Below, one piece after another: positions 9,347 through 19,061 of a DNA stretch of 64,000 nucleotides. The stretch is taken from positions 124,001 through 188,000 of the forward strand of contig NZ_QJVD01000003.1 of NCBI RefSeq assembly GCF_003219815.1, in the 5' to 3' direction. Made by a program: the position numbers and the translations under genes. The notes under the pieces are model-generated. The model saw only the letters and a list, made by a program, of their open reading frames with translations, was not told the DNA's origin and did no database searches. Source of the stretch: Arthrobacter livingstonensis. GTDB taxonomy: Bacteria > Actinomycetota > Actinomycetes > Actinomycetales > Micrococcaceae. The number at the start of each line of letters is the position of its first letter. The stretch's first letter is position 1.

Positions 9347-10474
9347 GTGAAAGCACCACGCGCCCCGCGCAACCGGACCGTGGACGTCGACGGCCTGGAC
9401 GGCTTCGACGCCCTGCTGGCGCGCGGCGCCACCTCCATGCACGGCTGGCACTTCCAATCCGTGGACCTGCGGCTCCGCTCCGTAGAGCTGGCGGGAATGC
9501 GGGCGTCGGGCGCCATTTTCATGGGCTGCCGCTTTGCAGAGGGGATCGAGGAAGCGCTGAGGGCGCGCGGGGCGCTGATCTTCCCCACGCTTCCCAACAT
9601 CCCGTTCAGCACCTACCGCGGGCGCCTTTACACGGCCGCCGAGCTGTATGCCGGCATTGCCGGGACCGAGTACGAGGCCGTCCCGGACGCGCAAATCTAC
9701 CAGTGGACGCTGCAGGACGGACACGGCCGGGCACTGGATGCGACGCTCGCCACCGCCATGCACGACCATGCCATCTCCGCTGTCCTGGACGGATTCCTGG
9801 ACGACTGCGCCTCGGCCGGTAAGCCCGTGGCGGGCGTCATGGGCGGGCACGCCGCGGCGCGCGGCAGTGCCGGCTACGCTCAGGCGGCACAACTGGGCAG
9901 GACGCTGGCGGCCCGGGGTTTCATGGTGGCCACGGGCGGCGGCCCCGGCGCCATGGAGGCCGCCAACCTGGGTGCATATCTCTCCGCGTACGACGCCGGC
10001 GCGCTGAGGAGCGCGCTGCGCACCCTGGCCGCCGTCCCCGGCTTCCGGCCGTCCATCACCGCCTGGGCGCGGGCCGCGGGCCGGGTGCTCGACGACTTCC
10101 CAGGCGGGGCGGACAGCCTGGGCATCCCCACCTGGTTTTACGGCCACGAACCTCCCAACCTGTTCGCCACCCGCATTGCCAAATATTTCGCCAACTCGAT
10201 CCGGGAGGCCATGCTGCTGGCCCGCTCCGGCGGCGGCATCATCTTCCTGCCGGGTGCGGCCGGCACCGTCCAGGAAATCTTCCAGGACGCGTGCGAGAAC
10301 TATTATGCGGCGGAGGAAGCCGTGGCGCCCATGGTCCTCGTGGGGCGCCGGCACTGGGAAGAGGAACTGCCCGTCCGGGCGCTGCTGTCGGCGCTGGCCA
10401 ACGGCCGGGCCATGGCCGAGAAGGTGCACGTGGTGGATACCGTCGACGAGGCGTGCGAGCTGCTTGGTCCCTGA
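9347..10474 (+). CDS. LOG-family (lysine decarboxylase-like) Rossmann protein
   Basis: A 375-residue protein starting at GTG. It contains the hallmark GGGPGAMEAAN (197-207) of the LOG / possible lysine decarboxylase fold, and a late IIFLPGAAGTVQEIFQ segment equivalent to the PGGxGTxxE motif. LOG proteins hydrolyse nucleoside monophosphates or release cytokinin bases. This protein belongs to a longer subfamily with about 150 extra N-terminal residues, so activity is uncertain. No clear ribosome site precedes the GTG. It converges with ppsA across a 42-bp hairpin. Confidence 0.8.
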   Translation: MKAPRAPRNRTVDVDGLDGFDALLARGATSMHGWHFQSVDLRLRSVELAGMRASGAIFMGCRFAEGIEEALRARGALIFPTLPNIPFSTYRGRLYTAAELYAGIAGTEYEAVPDAQIYQWTLQDGHGRALDATLATAMHDHAISAVLDGFLDDCASAGKPVAGVMGGHAAARGSAGYAQAAQLGRTLAARGFMVATGGGPGAMEAANLGAYLSAYDAGALRSALRTLAAVPGFRPSITAWARAAGRVLDDFPGGADSLGIPTWFYGHEPPNLFATRIAKYFANSIREAMLLARSGGGIIFLPGAAGTVQEIFQDACENYYAAEEAVAPMVLVGRRHWEEELPVRALLSALANGRAMAEKVHVVDTVDEACELLGP

Positions 10475-10514
10475 CAATGGCTGCCCCGTTCCGTGGAACG
10501 GGGCAGCCATTGTC
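10473..10514. terminator. Bidirectional terminator between LOG gene and ppsA
   Basis: Two 20-bp arms (10473-10492 and 10495-10514, GACAATGGCTGCCCCGTTCC and its complement) form a perfect hairpin. It lies exactly between the stop codons of two convergent genes and would serve both strands. Confidence 0.85.
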
Positions 10515-10523
10515 GTCTAGTGT

Positions 10524-12908
10524 CTAGACCGCCGGGGCCATGGAGGCGAGCTGAAGCCACGTCTCCACGACCGTGTCCGGATTGAGCGAGATGGAATCGA
10601 TGCCCTCAGCTACAAGCCATTCGGCCAGATCGAGGTGGTCGCTTGGCCCCTGCCCGCAGATGCCCACGTACTTTCCCTTGGCCTTGCACGCCCGGATGGC
10701 CATGCTGAGCAGTTTCTTGACGGCCGCGTTCCGCTCGTCAAAGCTGGCCGCCACAATCGCGGAGTCCCGGTCCAAGCCGAGGGTCAGCTGCGTCAAGTCA
10801 TTGGAGCCGATGGAGAAGCCATCAAAGATCTCCAGGAACTCGTCGGCCAACAGGGCGTTGGAGGGCAGCTCGCACATCATGACCACTTCCAGGTCATTTT
10901 CCCCGCGGCGGAGCCCGTTTTGTGCCAGCAGCTCGATGACGCCCCGGCCTTCCTCCAACGTCCGGACGAAGGGGATCATCAGCTTGACGTTTGTCAGGCC
11001 CATCTCGTTGCGCACATAGGCCAGGGCCTGGCACTCCAGGTCGAAGCAGTCCCTAAATGACGGTTCAAGGTAGCGCGAGGCGCCCCTGAAACCGAGCATC
11101 GGGTTCTCCTCGTTCGGTTCATAGGCGGGGCCACCCACAAGGTTTGCGTACTCGTTGGATTTGAAGTCGGACATGCGCACAATGACGGGCTCCGGGGCGA
11201 ATGCCGCAGCAATCGTGGCGACACCTTCGGACAGGCGCTTGACGTAGTAGTCCAGCGGGCCGTCATAGGCGGCGATCCGCTCCTGGATGACCTCCGCGAC
11301 GTCGGCGGGCTGGTCCGCCGGATTCAGCAGCGCCTTCGGATGGATGCCGATCTGCCTGTTGATGATGAATTCCAGCCTGGCGAGCCCCACGCCATGGTTG
11401 GGCAACTGGGCGAAGGTGAAAGCCTGCTCGGGGGTTCCGACGTTCATCATGACCTTGACCGGCGCTTCAGGCAGGCTGTCCAGTTCGGTCACCTCCACCC
11501 GGAACGCCAAGAGCCCCGCATAGATGAAGCCGGCTTCCCCCTCGGCGCAGGAAACCGTCACATTGGTTCCCTCGGCCAGCGCCACACTGGCATCGCCGGT
11601 GCCCACCACCGCCGGGATGCCCAGTTCACGGGCAATGATCGCCGCGTGGCAGGTCCGCCCGCCGCGGTTGGTGACGATGGCCGAGGCGCGCTTCATGATC
11701 GGTTCCCAGTCAGGATCCGTCATATCCGCCACCAGCACGTCGCCAGTCTCAAATTCCGCCATCTGGTCAATGGAGGACAGGATGCGCACAGGTCCCGCAC
11801 CGATCCGCTGGCCGATCGCACGGCCCTCCGTGAGCACCTTCCCGGTCCCCTCCAGCCGATAACGCGAAAGCTCGCCCGCCGACTGGCGTGACACCACCGT
11901 TTCGGGCCGGGCCTGCAGGATGTACAGCTCGCCGTCCAGGCCGTCCTTGCCCCACTCGATGTCCATGGGACGGCCGTAGTGCTCCTCAATCGCCAAGGCA
12001 TGGCGCGCGAGCTGCTGGACGTCGTCGTCCGTAATGCTGAAGCGGCGCCGCAGCTTCGGATCGGTGGCAACCAGTTCAATGGTGTGGCCGACTTCCTCGC
12101 TGTCCGTGTAGGCCATGGTCAGCGCCTTGTCCCCCAAGCCTCGTTTGAGGATGGCCGGACGGCCGGCTTTGAGCGCCTCCTTGTAAACGTAGAACTCGTC
12201 CGGGTTTACGGCCCCCTGGACCACTGCCTCGCCCAATCCGTACGAGGAGGTCACAAAAATCGCATCCTGGAAACCCGACTCGGTGTCCATGGTGAACATG
12301 ACCCCTGCTGCCCCCACGTCGGAACGGACCATCCGTTGGATGCCCGCCGACAGGGCCACGTCCAGATGTTCAAACTTGTGGTGCACACGGTAGGCGATGG
12401 CGCGGTCGTTGTAGAGCGAGGCAAAAACGTCCTTGACCGCCGCTAGGATGTTCTCGATGCCGCGGACATTGAGGAAGGTCTCCTGCTGCCCGGCAAAGGA
12501 TGCGTCCGGGAGGTCTTCGGCGGTCGCACTGGACCGAACCGCCCAGGAAAGCTCGGTGGAACCGCCGTGTTTTGCCACAAGCTGGTCGTAGGCGGCGCGC
12601 AGCTGCGCCTCAAGATCCACCGGAAAGGGCGTGTCCACAATGGCGTTGCGGATGGCGGACCCGGCCTCGGCCAGCGCCCGGACGTCCTCGGTGTCCAGAT
12701 CAGCCAAGATTCCAGCAATCTTCGCCTCAACGCCGGTTTCACGCAAAAACCGCCGGTAGGCATCCGCCGTCGTGGCAAATCCGTCCGGAACCTTCACCCC
12801 GGCGCCGGTCAGGTTCCCTACCATCTCTCCCAGGGACGCGTTCTTGCCGCCAACCCGGTCCAGATCTTTTAGGCCAAGTTCGGAAAACCAGAGGATGTCT
12901 GTCGTCAT
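10524..12908 (-). CDS. ppsA: Phosphoenolpyruvate synthase (pyruvate, water dikinase)
   Basis: A 794-residue enzyme converting pyruvate, ATP and water to PEP, AMP and phosphate for gluconeogenesis. The order is an N-terminal ATP-grasp domain ([41 protein letters not shown]), the swivelling phosphohistidine domain ([10 protein letters not shown], catalytic His421) and the C-terminal PEP/pyruvate barrel ([15 protein letters not shown] with the catalytic Cys). The start at 12908 follows AAGGAG; the frame is open far upstream but that is not coding. The regulator gene lies 146 bp upstream on the same strand. Having both beside pyruvate-yielding creatinine catabolism fits growth on C2/C3 units. Confidence 0.95.
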   Translation of the reverse strand: MTTDILWFSELGLKDLDRVGGKNASLGEMVGNLTGAGVKVPDGFATTADAYRRFLRETGVEAKIAGILADLDTEDVRALAEAGSAIRNAIVDTPFPVDLEAQLRAAYDQLVAKHGGSTELSWAVRSSATAEDLPDASFAGQQETFLNVRGIENILAAVKDVFASLYNDRAIAYRVHHKFEHLDVALSAGIQRMVRSDVGAAGVMFTMDTESGFQDAIFVTSSYGLGEAVVQGAVNPDEFYVYKEALKAGRPAILKRGLGDKALTMAYTDSEEVGHTIELVATDPKLRRRFSITDDDVQQLARHALAIEEHYGRPMDIEWGKDGLDGELYILQARPETVVSRQSAGELSRYRLEGTGKVLTEGRAIGQRIGAGPVRILSSIDQMAEFETGDVLVADMTDPDWEPIMKRASAIVTNRGGRTCHAAIIARELGIPAVVGTGDASVALAEGTNVTVSCAEGEAGFIYAGLLAFRVEVTELDSLPEAPVKVMMNVGTPEQAFTFAQLPNHGVGLARLEFIINRQIGIHPKALLNPADQPADVAEVIQERIAAYDGPLDYYVKRLSEGVATIAAAFAPEPVIVRMSDFKSNEYANLVGGPAYEPNEENPMLGFRGASRYLEPSFRDCFDLECQALAYVRNEMGLTNVKLMIPFVRTLEEGRGVIELLAQNGLRRGENDLEVVMMCELPSNALLADEFLEIFDGFSIGSNDLTQLTLGLDRDSAIVAASFDERNAAVKKLLSMAIRACKAKGKYVGICGQGPSDHLDLAEWLVAEGIDSISLNPDTVVETWLQLASMAPAV

Positions 12909-13054
12909 TGTCAGTGCTCCTTGAATATAAATCGTGGTTGTCTGTTGGGCAACCACTTCGGTCCATCTTCGCAGCGAAGGGGACGGGCTGGCCATGTACT
13001 GCATCACACTTTCCGGTCGTCGCTCCAGTTGCGGCAGCCGGGGCCGGGCAACAG

Positions 13055-13870
13055 CTAATGCCGTAATCCCATCCTTTCCAGAATCACCGCCGAGATTTCC
13101 TCCACGGACATGCTGGCGGAATTCAGATGCGGGATGTCGTGCGTCGCGTACATGCGTTCTGCGCTGCGCAGTTCGATTCCGCATTGCCGCAGGGACGCGT
13201 AGTCCGAGCCGGGCCGACGTTCGGTCCGGACCTGGCTCAAGCGCATGGGGTTGGACGTCAGGCCGAAACACTTGGTTTTGTAGGGCCGCAGGGGTTCCGG
13301 CAGGGTGTTCCCGGGAAAATCCTCGTCCACGAGCGGGAAGTTGGCCGCATAGACCCCGTGCTGCAGGGCCAGGAACATGGTGCTGGGAGTCTTGCCGCAA
13401 CGCGATGGTGCGATGAGGATGACCTCCGCCTTTTCCAGTGCACGCAGGCTTTGGCCGTCGTCATGCTCCATCGCGTACTCAACGGCCAACATCCGCGACT
13501 GGTATCTCAACGCGTTTCCCAAGCCATGTGCCTGGCCGGCCTGATGGCTGGCTTTGGTGTGAAGTGCCTTCTCCAATACCGGTACATGCGCGCCGATCAG
13601 GTCCACCAGGACCCCCTTGCACTTGGCCAATTCGTTGCGAATATTTTCATCAACCGCTGTGGAGAACACCAATGGCGCTTCGTCCCGCAGCGCCATCTGG
13701 TCGATCTCGTTGACGATCGATCTGGCCTTGGCGATGGTCGATATGAACGGTACAGTAGTGCGGTAAAAGCGGCCGTGGGGAAACTGTGTCAGCAGCGTGC
13801 TGCCTAGGGTTTCGGCGGTGATGCCGGTTCCATCGGAGAGAAAATATACGTGGCGGAGTGCCTCTGGCAT
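13055..13870 (-). CDS. ppsR: PEP synthase regulatory kinase/pyrophosphorylase (DUF299, PPSR)
   Basis: A 271-residue bifunctional regulator that inactivates PEP synthase by ADP-dependent phosphorylation of a threonine near the catalytic His and reactivates it by phosphorolysis. The family signature is the opening [15 protein letters not shown] and the P-loop [11 protein letters not shown] (from residue 154). Two ATGs lie 6 bp apart; the second (13870) is preferred because it sits 7 bases after AGGAG, while the first (13876) is only one base away. It lies just upstream of ppsA on the same strand, which supports the assignment. Confidence 0.92.
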   Translation of the reverse strand: MPEALRHVYFLSDGTGITAETLGSTLLTQFPHGRFYRTTVPFISTIAKARSIVNEIDQMALRDEAPLVFSTAVDENIRNELAKCKGVLVDLIGAHVPVLEKALHTKASHQAGQAHGLGNALRYQSRMLAVEYAMEHDDGQSLRALEKAEVILIAPSRCGKTPSTMFLALQHGVYAANFPLVDEDFPGNTLPEPLRPYKTKCFGLTSNPMRLSQVRTERRPGSDYASLRQCGIELRSAERMYATHDIPHLNSASMSVEEISAVILERMGLRH

Positions 13871-13905
13871 GGTCATGCTCCTATGTGGAAACTTCTTGTC
13901 ATATC

Positions 13906-14391
13906 CTAGCCGTCCGCTAGAGACGAGCCGGCGTCCGGACGACGGGCAACTGCGGGAGTTGTGCCGGGCAATACACCGGTTGGGACGGCACGCCGCCGGG
14001 CGCGGGCCGCCCTGGCGGAACCGAACCCGGAGAAATCCGCACGTCCCGGTTCACCCCATATGACGAGCACCCGCAGGATCCCGTCGCCGGTGTTGGCCAG
14101 GTCGTGGTCCACCCCGGACGGTGCGTACACGGAGTCGCCCGGGCCCAGATGGTGCACCTGGTCGCCGAGCTGCATGCGGGCGGTCCCGTCCAATACCTGG
14201 TAAAACTCCTCCAACGGGGCATCATCCGGGGAGTGGGAATGCATGCCCTCGGTGCCTCCGGGCGGCAGCTCCCACGTCTGGACGGCCACCGGGAGCCGGA
14301 GCTCGTCCAGGAAGTGCCACTGCATGGTGATGGGGGCGGTGCCACCGTGAAGGCTGTGGTCGAAGGCGTTTTCGCCCCTCGGTTCGAACAT
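13906..14391 (-). CDS. Cupin-domain protein
   Basis: A 161-residue protein with one cupin barrel: metal-binding motif 1 GGTEGMHSHSPDDAPLEEFYQVLDG and motif 2 PGDSVYAPSGVDHDLAN, keeping His, His, Glu and His ligands. The last 40 residues are Ala/Arg-rich and probably unstructured. The start at 14391 follows AAGGAG. It lies 44 bp behind the IclR gene on the same strand at the edge of the creatinine island. The enzyme activity, if any, is unknown. Confidence 0.82.
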   Translation of the reverse strand: MFEPRGENAFDHSLHGGTAPITMQWHFLDELRLPVAVQTWELPPGGTEGMHSHSPDDAPLEEFYQVLDGTARMQLGDQVHHLGPGDSVYAPSGVDHDLANTGDGILRVLVIWGEPGRADFSGFGSARAARARRRAVPTGVLPGTTPAVARRPDAGSSLADG

Positions 14392-14435
14392 GCTTGCTCC
14401 TTGGAATTTGTGGATGTGCGCGCAGCCCGGGCCCG

Positions 14436-15242
14436 TCAGCCGCCGAGGCGGCTGGTGACCAGGCCCGCCGTCCGCGCACAGGCCTCGCCGAGGGTCTGCA
14501 GCCGCTCCTGCGACACCCGGAATTTGGGTGCGGGGATCAGGACGGCGGCCACGGGGTCGCCTCGGTGGTCGTAGACCGGGGCCGCTACGCCCACCTCGTC
14601 CAGCGAGGACTCGCCGTAGTTGGTGGCGTAGCCGAGCGGGGCGACTCCGGCGAGCCGGAGGAGATAGGCCTGGAGCCCGGCGTCGTCCAGGCCGGGGTGG
14701 GAGATGGTGCCGTCGAGGAGCAGGGCGCGCACCCGCTCTTCCGGTTCCTGCGAAAGAAACACCTGCACCGAGGCGCTGAGGGCATCGTGGTAGCGGGCGC
14801 CCAGGGGGGCCGTGTGCTTGACCTGCTGGGGGCTGGCGATTTGCTCCACGCACATGGATTCGCGGCCGTTCCACACCATCAGGGCGCTGGTTTCGCCCGT
14901 CTGTTCCGTCAGCCGGCGCAGCAGCGGATAGGCGGCGCGCCGTTCCTCCAGCTCGGCCAGGAGCGGGCCGGCCACGGCGATCAGCCCCAGGCCCAGCTTA
15001 AAGCGGCGTGAATCCGGATCCCGCTCCACCAGCTCTTCCTGCTCCAGGGTGGCCAGGATCCGGGACACGCTGCTCTTGTGCATGCCCACCCTCTGGGCGA
15101 TTTCTGTCACGCCCAGGAGCGGCTCCTGCGCTGAAAAACAGCGCAGCACGGCAATGGCGTTGACAATCACGGACGTCCCGCGGGGATCGGAGGTGCCGTT
15201 GCCGGCGCCGGCCGTGGCTGCGGAAGTAGTCATGGACACCAT
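14436..15242 (-). CDS. IclR-family regulator, probable creatine/creatinine operon regulator
   Basis: A 268-residue IclR protein. The N-terminal winged helix (GVTEIAQRVGMHKSSVSRILATLE) is followed by the GAF-like ligand domain with the typical RESMCVEQI and VGVAAPVYDHRGDPVAAV segments. An AAGGA site precedes the first ATG with short spacing; a second in-frame ATG at 15233 is possible. It is directly downstream of creatinase copy 1 on the same strand, separated by a terminator hairpin. A role in controlling the creatine genes is inferred from position only. Confidence 0.88.
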   Translation of the reverse strand: MVSMTTSAATAGAGNGTSDPRGTSVIVNAIAVLRCFSAQEPLLGVTEIAQRVGMHKSSVSRILATLEQEELVERDPDSRRFKLGLGLIAVAGPLLAELEERRAAYPLLRRLTEQTGETSALMVWNGRESMCVEQIASPQQVKHTAPLGARYHDALSASVQVFLSQEPEERVRALLLDGTISHPGLDDAGLQAYLLRLAGVAPLGYATNYGESSLDEVGVAAPVYDHRGDPVAAVLIPAPKFRVSQERLQTLGEACARTAGLVTSRLGG

Positions 15243-15270
15243 CTTTCCTTACTGGCCCGTGGTTTAAACA

Positions 15271-15303
15271 CAGCTGCGGCGGGTGGGTTGGCCGCCGCAG
15301 CTG
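15271..15303 (-). terminator. Terminator hairpin after creatinase copy 1
   Basis: Perfect 12-bp arms CAGCTGCGGCGG (15271-15282) and CCGCCGCAGCTG (15292-15303) enclose a 9-base loop, 18 bp after the creatinase stop. The same hairpin with 10-bp arms follows creatinase copy 2 (19062-19090) because it is inside the duplicated block. Confidence 0.75.
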
Positions 15304-16579
15304 TGGTTGTGGGGTGGGGGTTAGGGGTTGATGATGTTGTTGTTGGGGCCGTAGCCGAATTTGGTGATGTTTTCGGCGCCGTTTTCGTCGATGACGAGGA
15401 TGTCGTGTTCGCGGTAGCCGCCAGCGCCGGGTTGGCCGTCGGGGACGGTGATCATGGGTTCCATGGAGACGACCATGCCGGGTTCCAGGACGGTGTCGAT
15501 GTCTTCGCGCAGTTCCAGTCCGGCTTCGCGGCCGTAGTAGTGGGAGAGGACGCCGAAGGAGTGGCCGTAGCCGAAGGTGCGGTTGGCGAGGAGGCCGTGG
15601 CTGATGTAGATCTCGTTGAGTTCGGCGGCGATGTCCTTGCAGACGGCGCCGGGCTTGATCAGTTCCAGGCCGCGTTCGTGGACTTCGACGTTGACGTTCC
15701 ACAGTTCCAGGGAGCGGGCGTCGGGTTCGCCGAGGAAGAGGGTGCGTTCCAGGGCGGTGTAGTAGCCGCTGGTCATGGGGAAGCAGTTCAGGGACAGGAT
15801 GTCCCCTTGCTGGAGTTTGCGGGTGGTGGCCCAGTTGTGGGCGCCGTCGGTGTTGATGCCGGACTGGAACCAGACCCAGGTGTCGCGGACTTCCTGGTCG
15901 GGGAAGGTGCGGGCGATTTCGTGGACCATGGCTTCGGTGCCGATGAGGGCGACTTCGTATTCGGTGATGCCTTCGGTGATGGCGGCCTTGATGGCTTCGC
16001 CGCCGAGGTCGCCGATGCGGGCGCCGTGTTTGATGACTTCGATTTCCTCGGCGGACTTGATCATGCGTTGGCGCATGGCGGCTTGGGAGACGTCGGTGAG
16101 GGTGGCGTCGGGGAAGGCGGCTTGGAGTTTGTCGCGGAGCAGGACCGGGAGGGTGTCGTCTTCGACGCCGAGGCGGGTGGCTTTGATGCCGCGGCGGTTG
16201 AGGGCTTCCTGGATGCCGAAGTAGAAGTTGTCGCGGCGCCAGTCGGTGTAGACGATGTTGTCGCCGTAGCTGGTGCGCCAGGGCATGCCGGCGTCGATGT
16301 TGGCGGTGATGGAGACGGAATCGTCGGCGGTGACGACGAGTGCGTAGGAGCGGCCGAAGTAGGTGAAGAGGTAGTCGGAGTAGTACTTGATGTTGTGGTA
16401 GCTGGTCAGGACGACGGCGTCGAGGTTCTTTTCGGCCATGATCCGGCGCAGGCCATTGAGGCGGCGTTCGAACTCCGCGTCGGAGAACGTCAGCTTTTGC
16501 TTGCTGCCGTTGTGCAGGGTCTTCAGGCGCTCCAGCTCGGAAACGTTGGTGGCGGCGGAGGAAGTTGAGATGGTCATGG
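15273..16579. repeat. 1,307-bp direct repeat, copy 1 (creatinase block)
   Basis: The sequence from 15273 to 16579 matches 19062-20368 base for base everywhere it was compared, with a constant offset of 3,789. It covers the terminator hairpin, the whole creatinase coding sequence and only two bases before the ATG. The flanks on both sides are unrelated, so ribosome sites and promoters are not shared. Confidence 0.93.
15321..16577 (-). CDS. Creatinase (creatine amidinohydrolase), copy 1
   Basis: A 418-residue pita-bread-fold enzyme hydrolysing creatine to sarcosine and urea. The N-terminal creatinase domain holds RIMAEKNLDAVVLTSYHNIKYYSDY. The C-terminal M24 domain holds GINTDGAHNW with the catalytic His247 (the equivalent of His232 in the Pseudomonas enzyme) and SMEPMI with Glu373. 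M24 peptidase metal ligands are absent, as expected for creatinase. The coding sequence is identical to copy 2. The ribosome site here is AAGGAG, different from copy 2. The gene follows an MHS transporter by 51 bp, suggesting a creatine uptake-and-use operon. Codon use is extremely biased to G/C third positions. Confidence 0.95.
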   Translation of the reverse strand: MTISTSSAATNVSELERLKTLHNGSKQKLTFSDAEFERRLNGLRRIMAEKNLDAVVLTSYHNIKYYSDYLFTYFGRSYALVVTADDSVSITANIDAGMPWRTSYGDNIVYTDWRRDNFYFGIQEALNRRGIKATRLGVEDDTLPVLLRDKLQAAFPDATLTDVSQAAMRQRMIKSAEEIEVIKHGARIGDLGGEAIKAAITEGITEYEVALIGTEAMVHEIARTFPDQEVRDTWVWFQSGINTDGAHNWATTRKLQQGDILSLNCFPMTSGYYTALERTLFLGEPDARSLELWNVNVEVHERGLELIKPGAVCKDIAAELNEIYISHGLLANRTFGYGHSFGVLSHYYGREAGLELREDIDTVLEPGMVVSMEPMITVPDGQPGAGGYREHDILVIDENGAENITKFGYGPNNNIINP

Positions 16580-16628
16580 TGACTCCTTGTCAGGGGTGGG
16601 GTTGTTGGAATGCGGAGGGAAAGGGGGC

Positions 16629-18005
16629 TCAGCTTTGGAGCGGGGCCTTGGAGGTTTCCCTGGCGAGGGACACCGCGATCAGGGAGACGACGGCAGCTCC
16701 CATGAGGTACCAGCCGGGGGCCAGGTCGGAGCCGCTGAGCTTGATGAGCAGTGTCGAGGCGAACAGTGCGGTACCGCCAAAGAGTGCGTTGGTGAGGTTG
16801 AAGCTCACGGCGAATCCGCTGTAGCGGATCTTCGTGGGGAACAGTTCGGCCAGGAAGCTCGGCAGGGTTCCATCGTTGAGGGTCAGCATGGCCCCGAGCA
16901 GGATCTGAACCAGCAGGATGACCAGGAAGTTCCCGGTTGCCAAAAGCATGAACGCCGGAACGGTCAGCAGCACGAAGAGGATCGACGCGGTGATCAGGAC
17001 CCGTTTCCGGCCAAACCGGTCTGAAGCCAGGCCGGTGAGGAAGATGAAGCCAATGTATGTGGCCAGGGCCACGGTGGTGGCCAGGAACGACGCCGAGGAG
17101 CTCAGCCCCACCACCTCGCTGAGGTAGGTGGGCATGTAGCTGAGGACCACATAGAAGCCGACGGCATTCAACACCACCGCACCAACGGCGATCAGGAGCG
17201 GACGCCAGTGTTCCCGGAACAGGGCCGTCACGGGGGCCTTGACGGCCTCGTCTTCCTTTTCCAGGGCCAGGAAGGCCGGGGTGTCCTCCAGCCTGGTGCG
17301 GATGTACCGGCCAATCAAGCCCATCGGTGCCGCCAGCAGGAACGGCAGGCGCCAGCCCCAGGAGTTCATCTGGTCCGGTGACAGGGAAACGGACAGCAGC
17401 AACGCGATCAGTGAGCCAAGCAGCAGCCCGGTGGCCGTGCTGGCCGGGACCACGGCGGCGTAGATGCCGCGGCGGTTCGCCGGGGCGTACTCCACCAGGA
17501 ACGCTGAGGCGCCGGCGTATTCGCCGGCGGCCGAGAAGCCCTGAACCACACGCACCAGCAGCAGCAGGATCGGCGCCCAAATGCCAATGACTGTGTAGCC
17601 CGGGATAAGCGCGATGGCGAATGTCGCGGCGGACATGATCAAAATTGACAGCGACAGGGCATTCTTGCGTCCGACCCGGTCGCCGATGTGCCCCCAGACA
17701 AACCCGCCGAGCGGGCGGACAAAGAAGGAGACAGCGAACAGGCCGAAGGTCAGCAGCAGGCCGGTCTGCTTGTCCGCCTCGGGAAAGAACGCATGGGCGA
17801 TGGTGACTGCCAAATAGCCGTAGACGGCGTAGTCAAACCATTCAACAAAGTTGCCGATGAAGCTGGCGCCAACAACGCGGCGCAGGGTGCCCTTGGAAAC
17901 TCCGGCACCGTCATTGGGGTATTGCTGGCCACTCAGGGTCAGGGCAGCGGGCGTGGCCGGCATCGTTGCCGTCTTGCCGGTGCCTGCGGATTTGCGATTT
18001 GTCAT
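16629..18005 (-). CDS. MFS transporter, metabolite:proton symporter (MHS) family
   Basis: A 458-residue 12-helix transporter. The motifs NFVEWFDYAVYGYLA in helix 1, GHIGDRVGRKNALSLSI in loop 2-3 and RVVQGFSAAGEYAGA in helix 4 mark the MHS/ProP-like group (proline/betaine, citrate and ketoglutarate carriers). The start at 18005 is the ATG after a weak GGTGGA. It lies upstream of creatinase copy 1 in the same orientation. Uptake of creatine or another amidino compound is a reasonable inference. A double palindrome (18044-18070) lies directly upstream. Confidence 0.9.
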   Translation of the reverse strand: MTNRKSAGTGKTATMPATPAALTLSGQQYPNDGAGVSKGTLRRVVGASFIGNFVEWFDYAVYGYLAVTIAHAFFPEADKQTGLLLTFGLFAVSFFVRPLGGFVWGHIGDRVGRKNALSLSILIMSAATFAIALIPGYTVIGIWAPILLLLVRVVQGFSAAGEYAGASAFLVEYAPANRRGIYAAVVPASTATGLLLGSLIALLLSVSLSPDQMNSWGWRLPFLLAAPMGLIGRYIRTRLEDTPAFLALEKEDEAVKAPVTALFREHWRPLLIAVGAVVLNAVGFYVVLSYMPTYLSEVVGLSSSASFLATTVALATYIGFIFLTGLASDRFGRKRVLITASILFVLLTVPAFMLLATGNFLVILLVQILLGAMLTLNDGTLPSFLAELFPTKIRYSGFAVSFNLTNALFGGTALFASTLLIKLSGSDLAPGWYLMGAAVVSLIAVSLARETSKAPLQS

Positions 18006-18043
18006 TGGTCCACCAAAAAAGTTTGGAGTTGCGATGTCTATGA

Positions 18044-18070
18044 GTTGCAATCAGTGCAACACTGTTGCAC
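18044..18070. promoter_or_regulatory. Overlapping palindromic operators upstream of MHS-creatinase operon
   Basis: Two 17-bp inverted repeats overlap: GTTGCA-ATCAG-TGCAAC (18044-18060) and GTGCAAC-ACT-GTTGCAC (18054-18070). They lie 39 bp before the MHS start. The half-site TGTTGCAC recurs at 18178-18185 and in the GntR promoter at 24369-24376. The binding protein could be the GntR, IclR or PucR regulator of the island. Confidence 0.55.
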
Positions 18071-18137
18071 CAGACTATGTGTGGCACGAGTCACTGTCAA
18101 GGGGTTGCCTGCGCCTTAATTTGCCACGAGATGCAAT

Positions 18138-18177
18138 AAATGCGCCGCAGCGGGAATTGTTCCGCTGCGGCGCATTT
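18138..18177 (-). terminator. Terminator hairpin after creatininase
   Basis: Perfect 16-bp arms AAATGCGCCGCAGCGG (18138-18153) and its complement (18162-18177) with an 8-base loop lie 46 bp beyond the creatininase stop. It separates the two minus-strand operons. Confidence 0.8.
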
Positions 18178-18223
18178 GTTGCACTCAAGGCAATTGAGTT
18201 GGATAGGCCAAGAGTTTGTCCCG

Positions 18224-19021
18224 CTAGGCTGGCACGCCTGCGGGGACGGTAAGCAGCTCGCCGGCCAGATCCAGGGACAGGTCCTCAACAACCTGGCCAT
18301 GGAGCAGTTCACCCTTGGCTGCGCTGGACCCGGCTGCCGAGGACAGGCAGCCGGTGGCCGGCGTCCGCTCCGGCACCACGGGGAGCCGGTCGAAGCGCGG
18401 CAACACCGCGGCCGGACCGTCCACCAGACGGTCCATGTCAACCCTGGCCGGCTCAAGGTGAAGCATGAGCGAGGTCTCCAGCACCCCGCCATGCTCGATT
18501 TCCCAGCCGGGGAAGCCGTCGGGGTAGACCTGGGCCAGTGTTTCCTGGCTGACAAAGTCCCAATAGGACAGCAGCAATACGCTCTGCCCCGCCCCCGGCC
18601 CGATCCCGAGTTCCTCCAGGGCCAGATCGATCCCTTCGTAGAGGAACTGGTAGTTCTCGAAGTGCCCGTTGACAAAGACCACGTGCCGGACGCCCTGGTT
18701 GAGGAAGGACTTGACCAGGTTGCGCGCTATGCCGATGAGCGCGGCGCCGTCCAGGCTGGTGGTTCCGGAGAGATGGTTGCCGCCGCCGGACTTCTGCTGT
18801 GACTTGTAGCCGTAGGCGATGGGCTGGGCAACAAGTGCCCCCAGCCGCCTGGCCACCGCCTCCGCGAAATGCGTGGACAGGATGGTGTCCGTCCCCAGAG
18901 GCAGGTGTGGCCCGTGCTGTTCCAGCGACCCGACGGGGATGAGGACAATCGTCTCCCCGGACGCCAAGGCTTCGCGGTAGGCGAAGGCGTCCAGGTCTTC
19001 GAGAAATACTGATGTGTCCAT
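18224..19021 (-). CDS. Creatininase (creatinine amidohydrolase)
   Basis: A 265-residue enzyme interconverting creatinine and creatine. The binuclear metal ligands are all present at the positions known from the Pseudomonas enzyme: Glu34, His36 and Asp45 (GSLEQHGPHLPLGTD), His120 and Glu122 (VNGHFEN). Trp154 and the WEIEHGG segment of the active site are also there. It starts after GAGGAG. It follows creatinase copy 2 by 88 bp and the NCS1 permease, forming a creatinine import-and-hydrolysis operon. Members of this family also include mycofactocin and riboflavin-pathway amidases, but the context makes creatininase the clear choice. Confidence 0.93.
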   Translation of the reverse strand: MDTSVFLEDLDAFAYREALASGETIVLIPVGSLEQHGPHLPLGTDTILSTHFAEAVARRLGALVAQPIAYGYKSQQKSGGGNHLSGTTSLDGAALIGIARNLVKSFLNQGVRHVVFVNGHFENYQFLYEGIDLALEELGIGPGAGQSVLLLSYWDFVSQETLAQVYPDGFPGWEIEHGGVLETSLMLHLEPARVDMDRLVDGPAAVLPRFDRLPVVPERTPATGCLSSAAGSSAAKGELLHGQVVEDLSLDLAGELLTVPAGVPA

Positions 19022-19061
19022 GGTGGTGCTCCTCGGTGGGTGCGGTGTACAAATGGTGAAT

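Noticed and set aside
15288-16568. A long open frame of about 426 codons on the plus strand across creatinase, repeated at 19014-20357.
   Set aside because: It is antisense to a well-conserved enzyme. The frame lacks stops because codons are so G/C-biased at third positions, and its Gly/Val/Asp-rich product resembles nothing.
14998-17580. An 860-codon minus-strand frame rich in Arg and His across the creatinase region, and a similar one at 18727-20457.
   Set aside because: It runs out of frame through several recognised genes and has the Arg/His/Pro composition typical of shifted high-GC frames.
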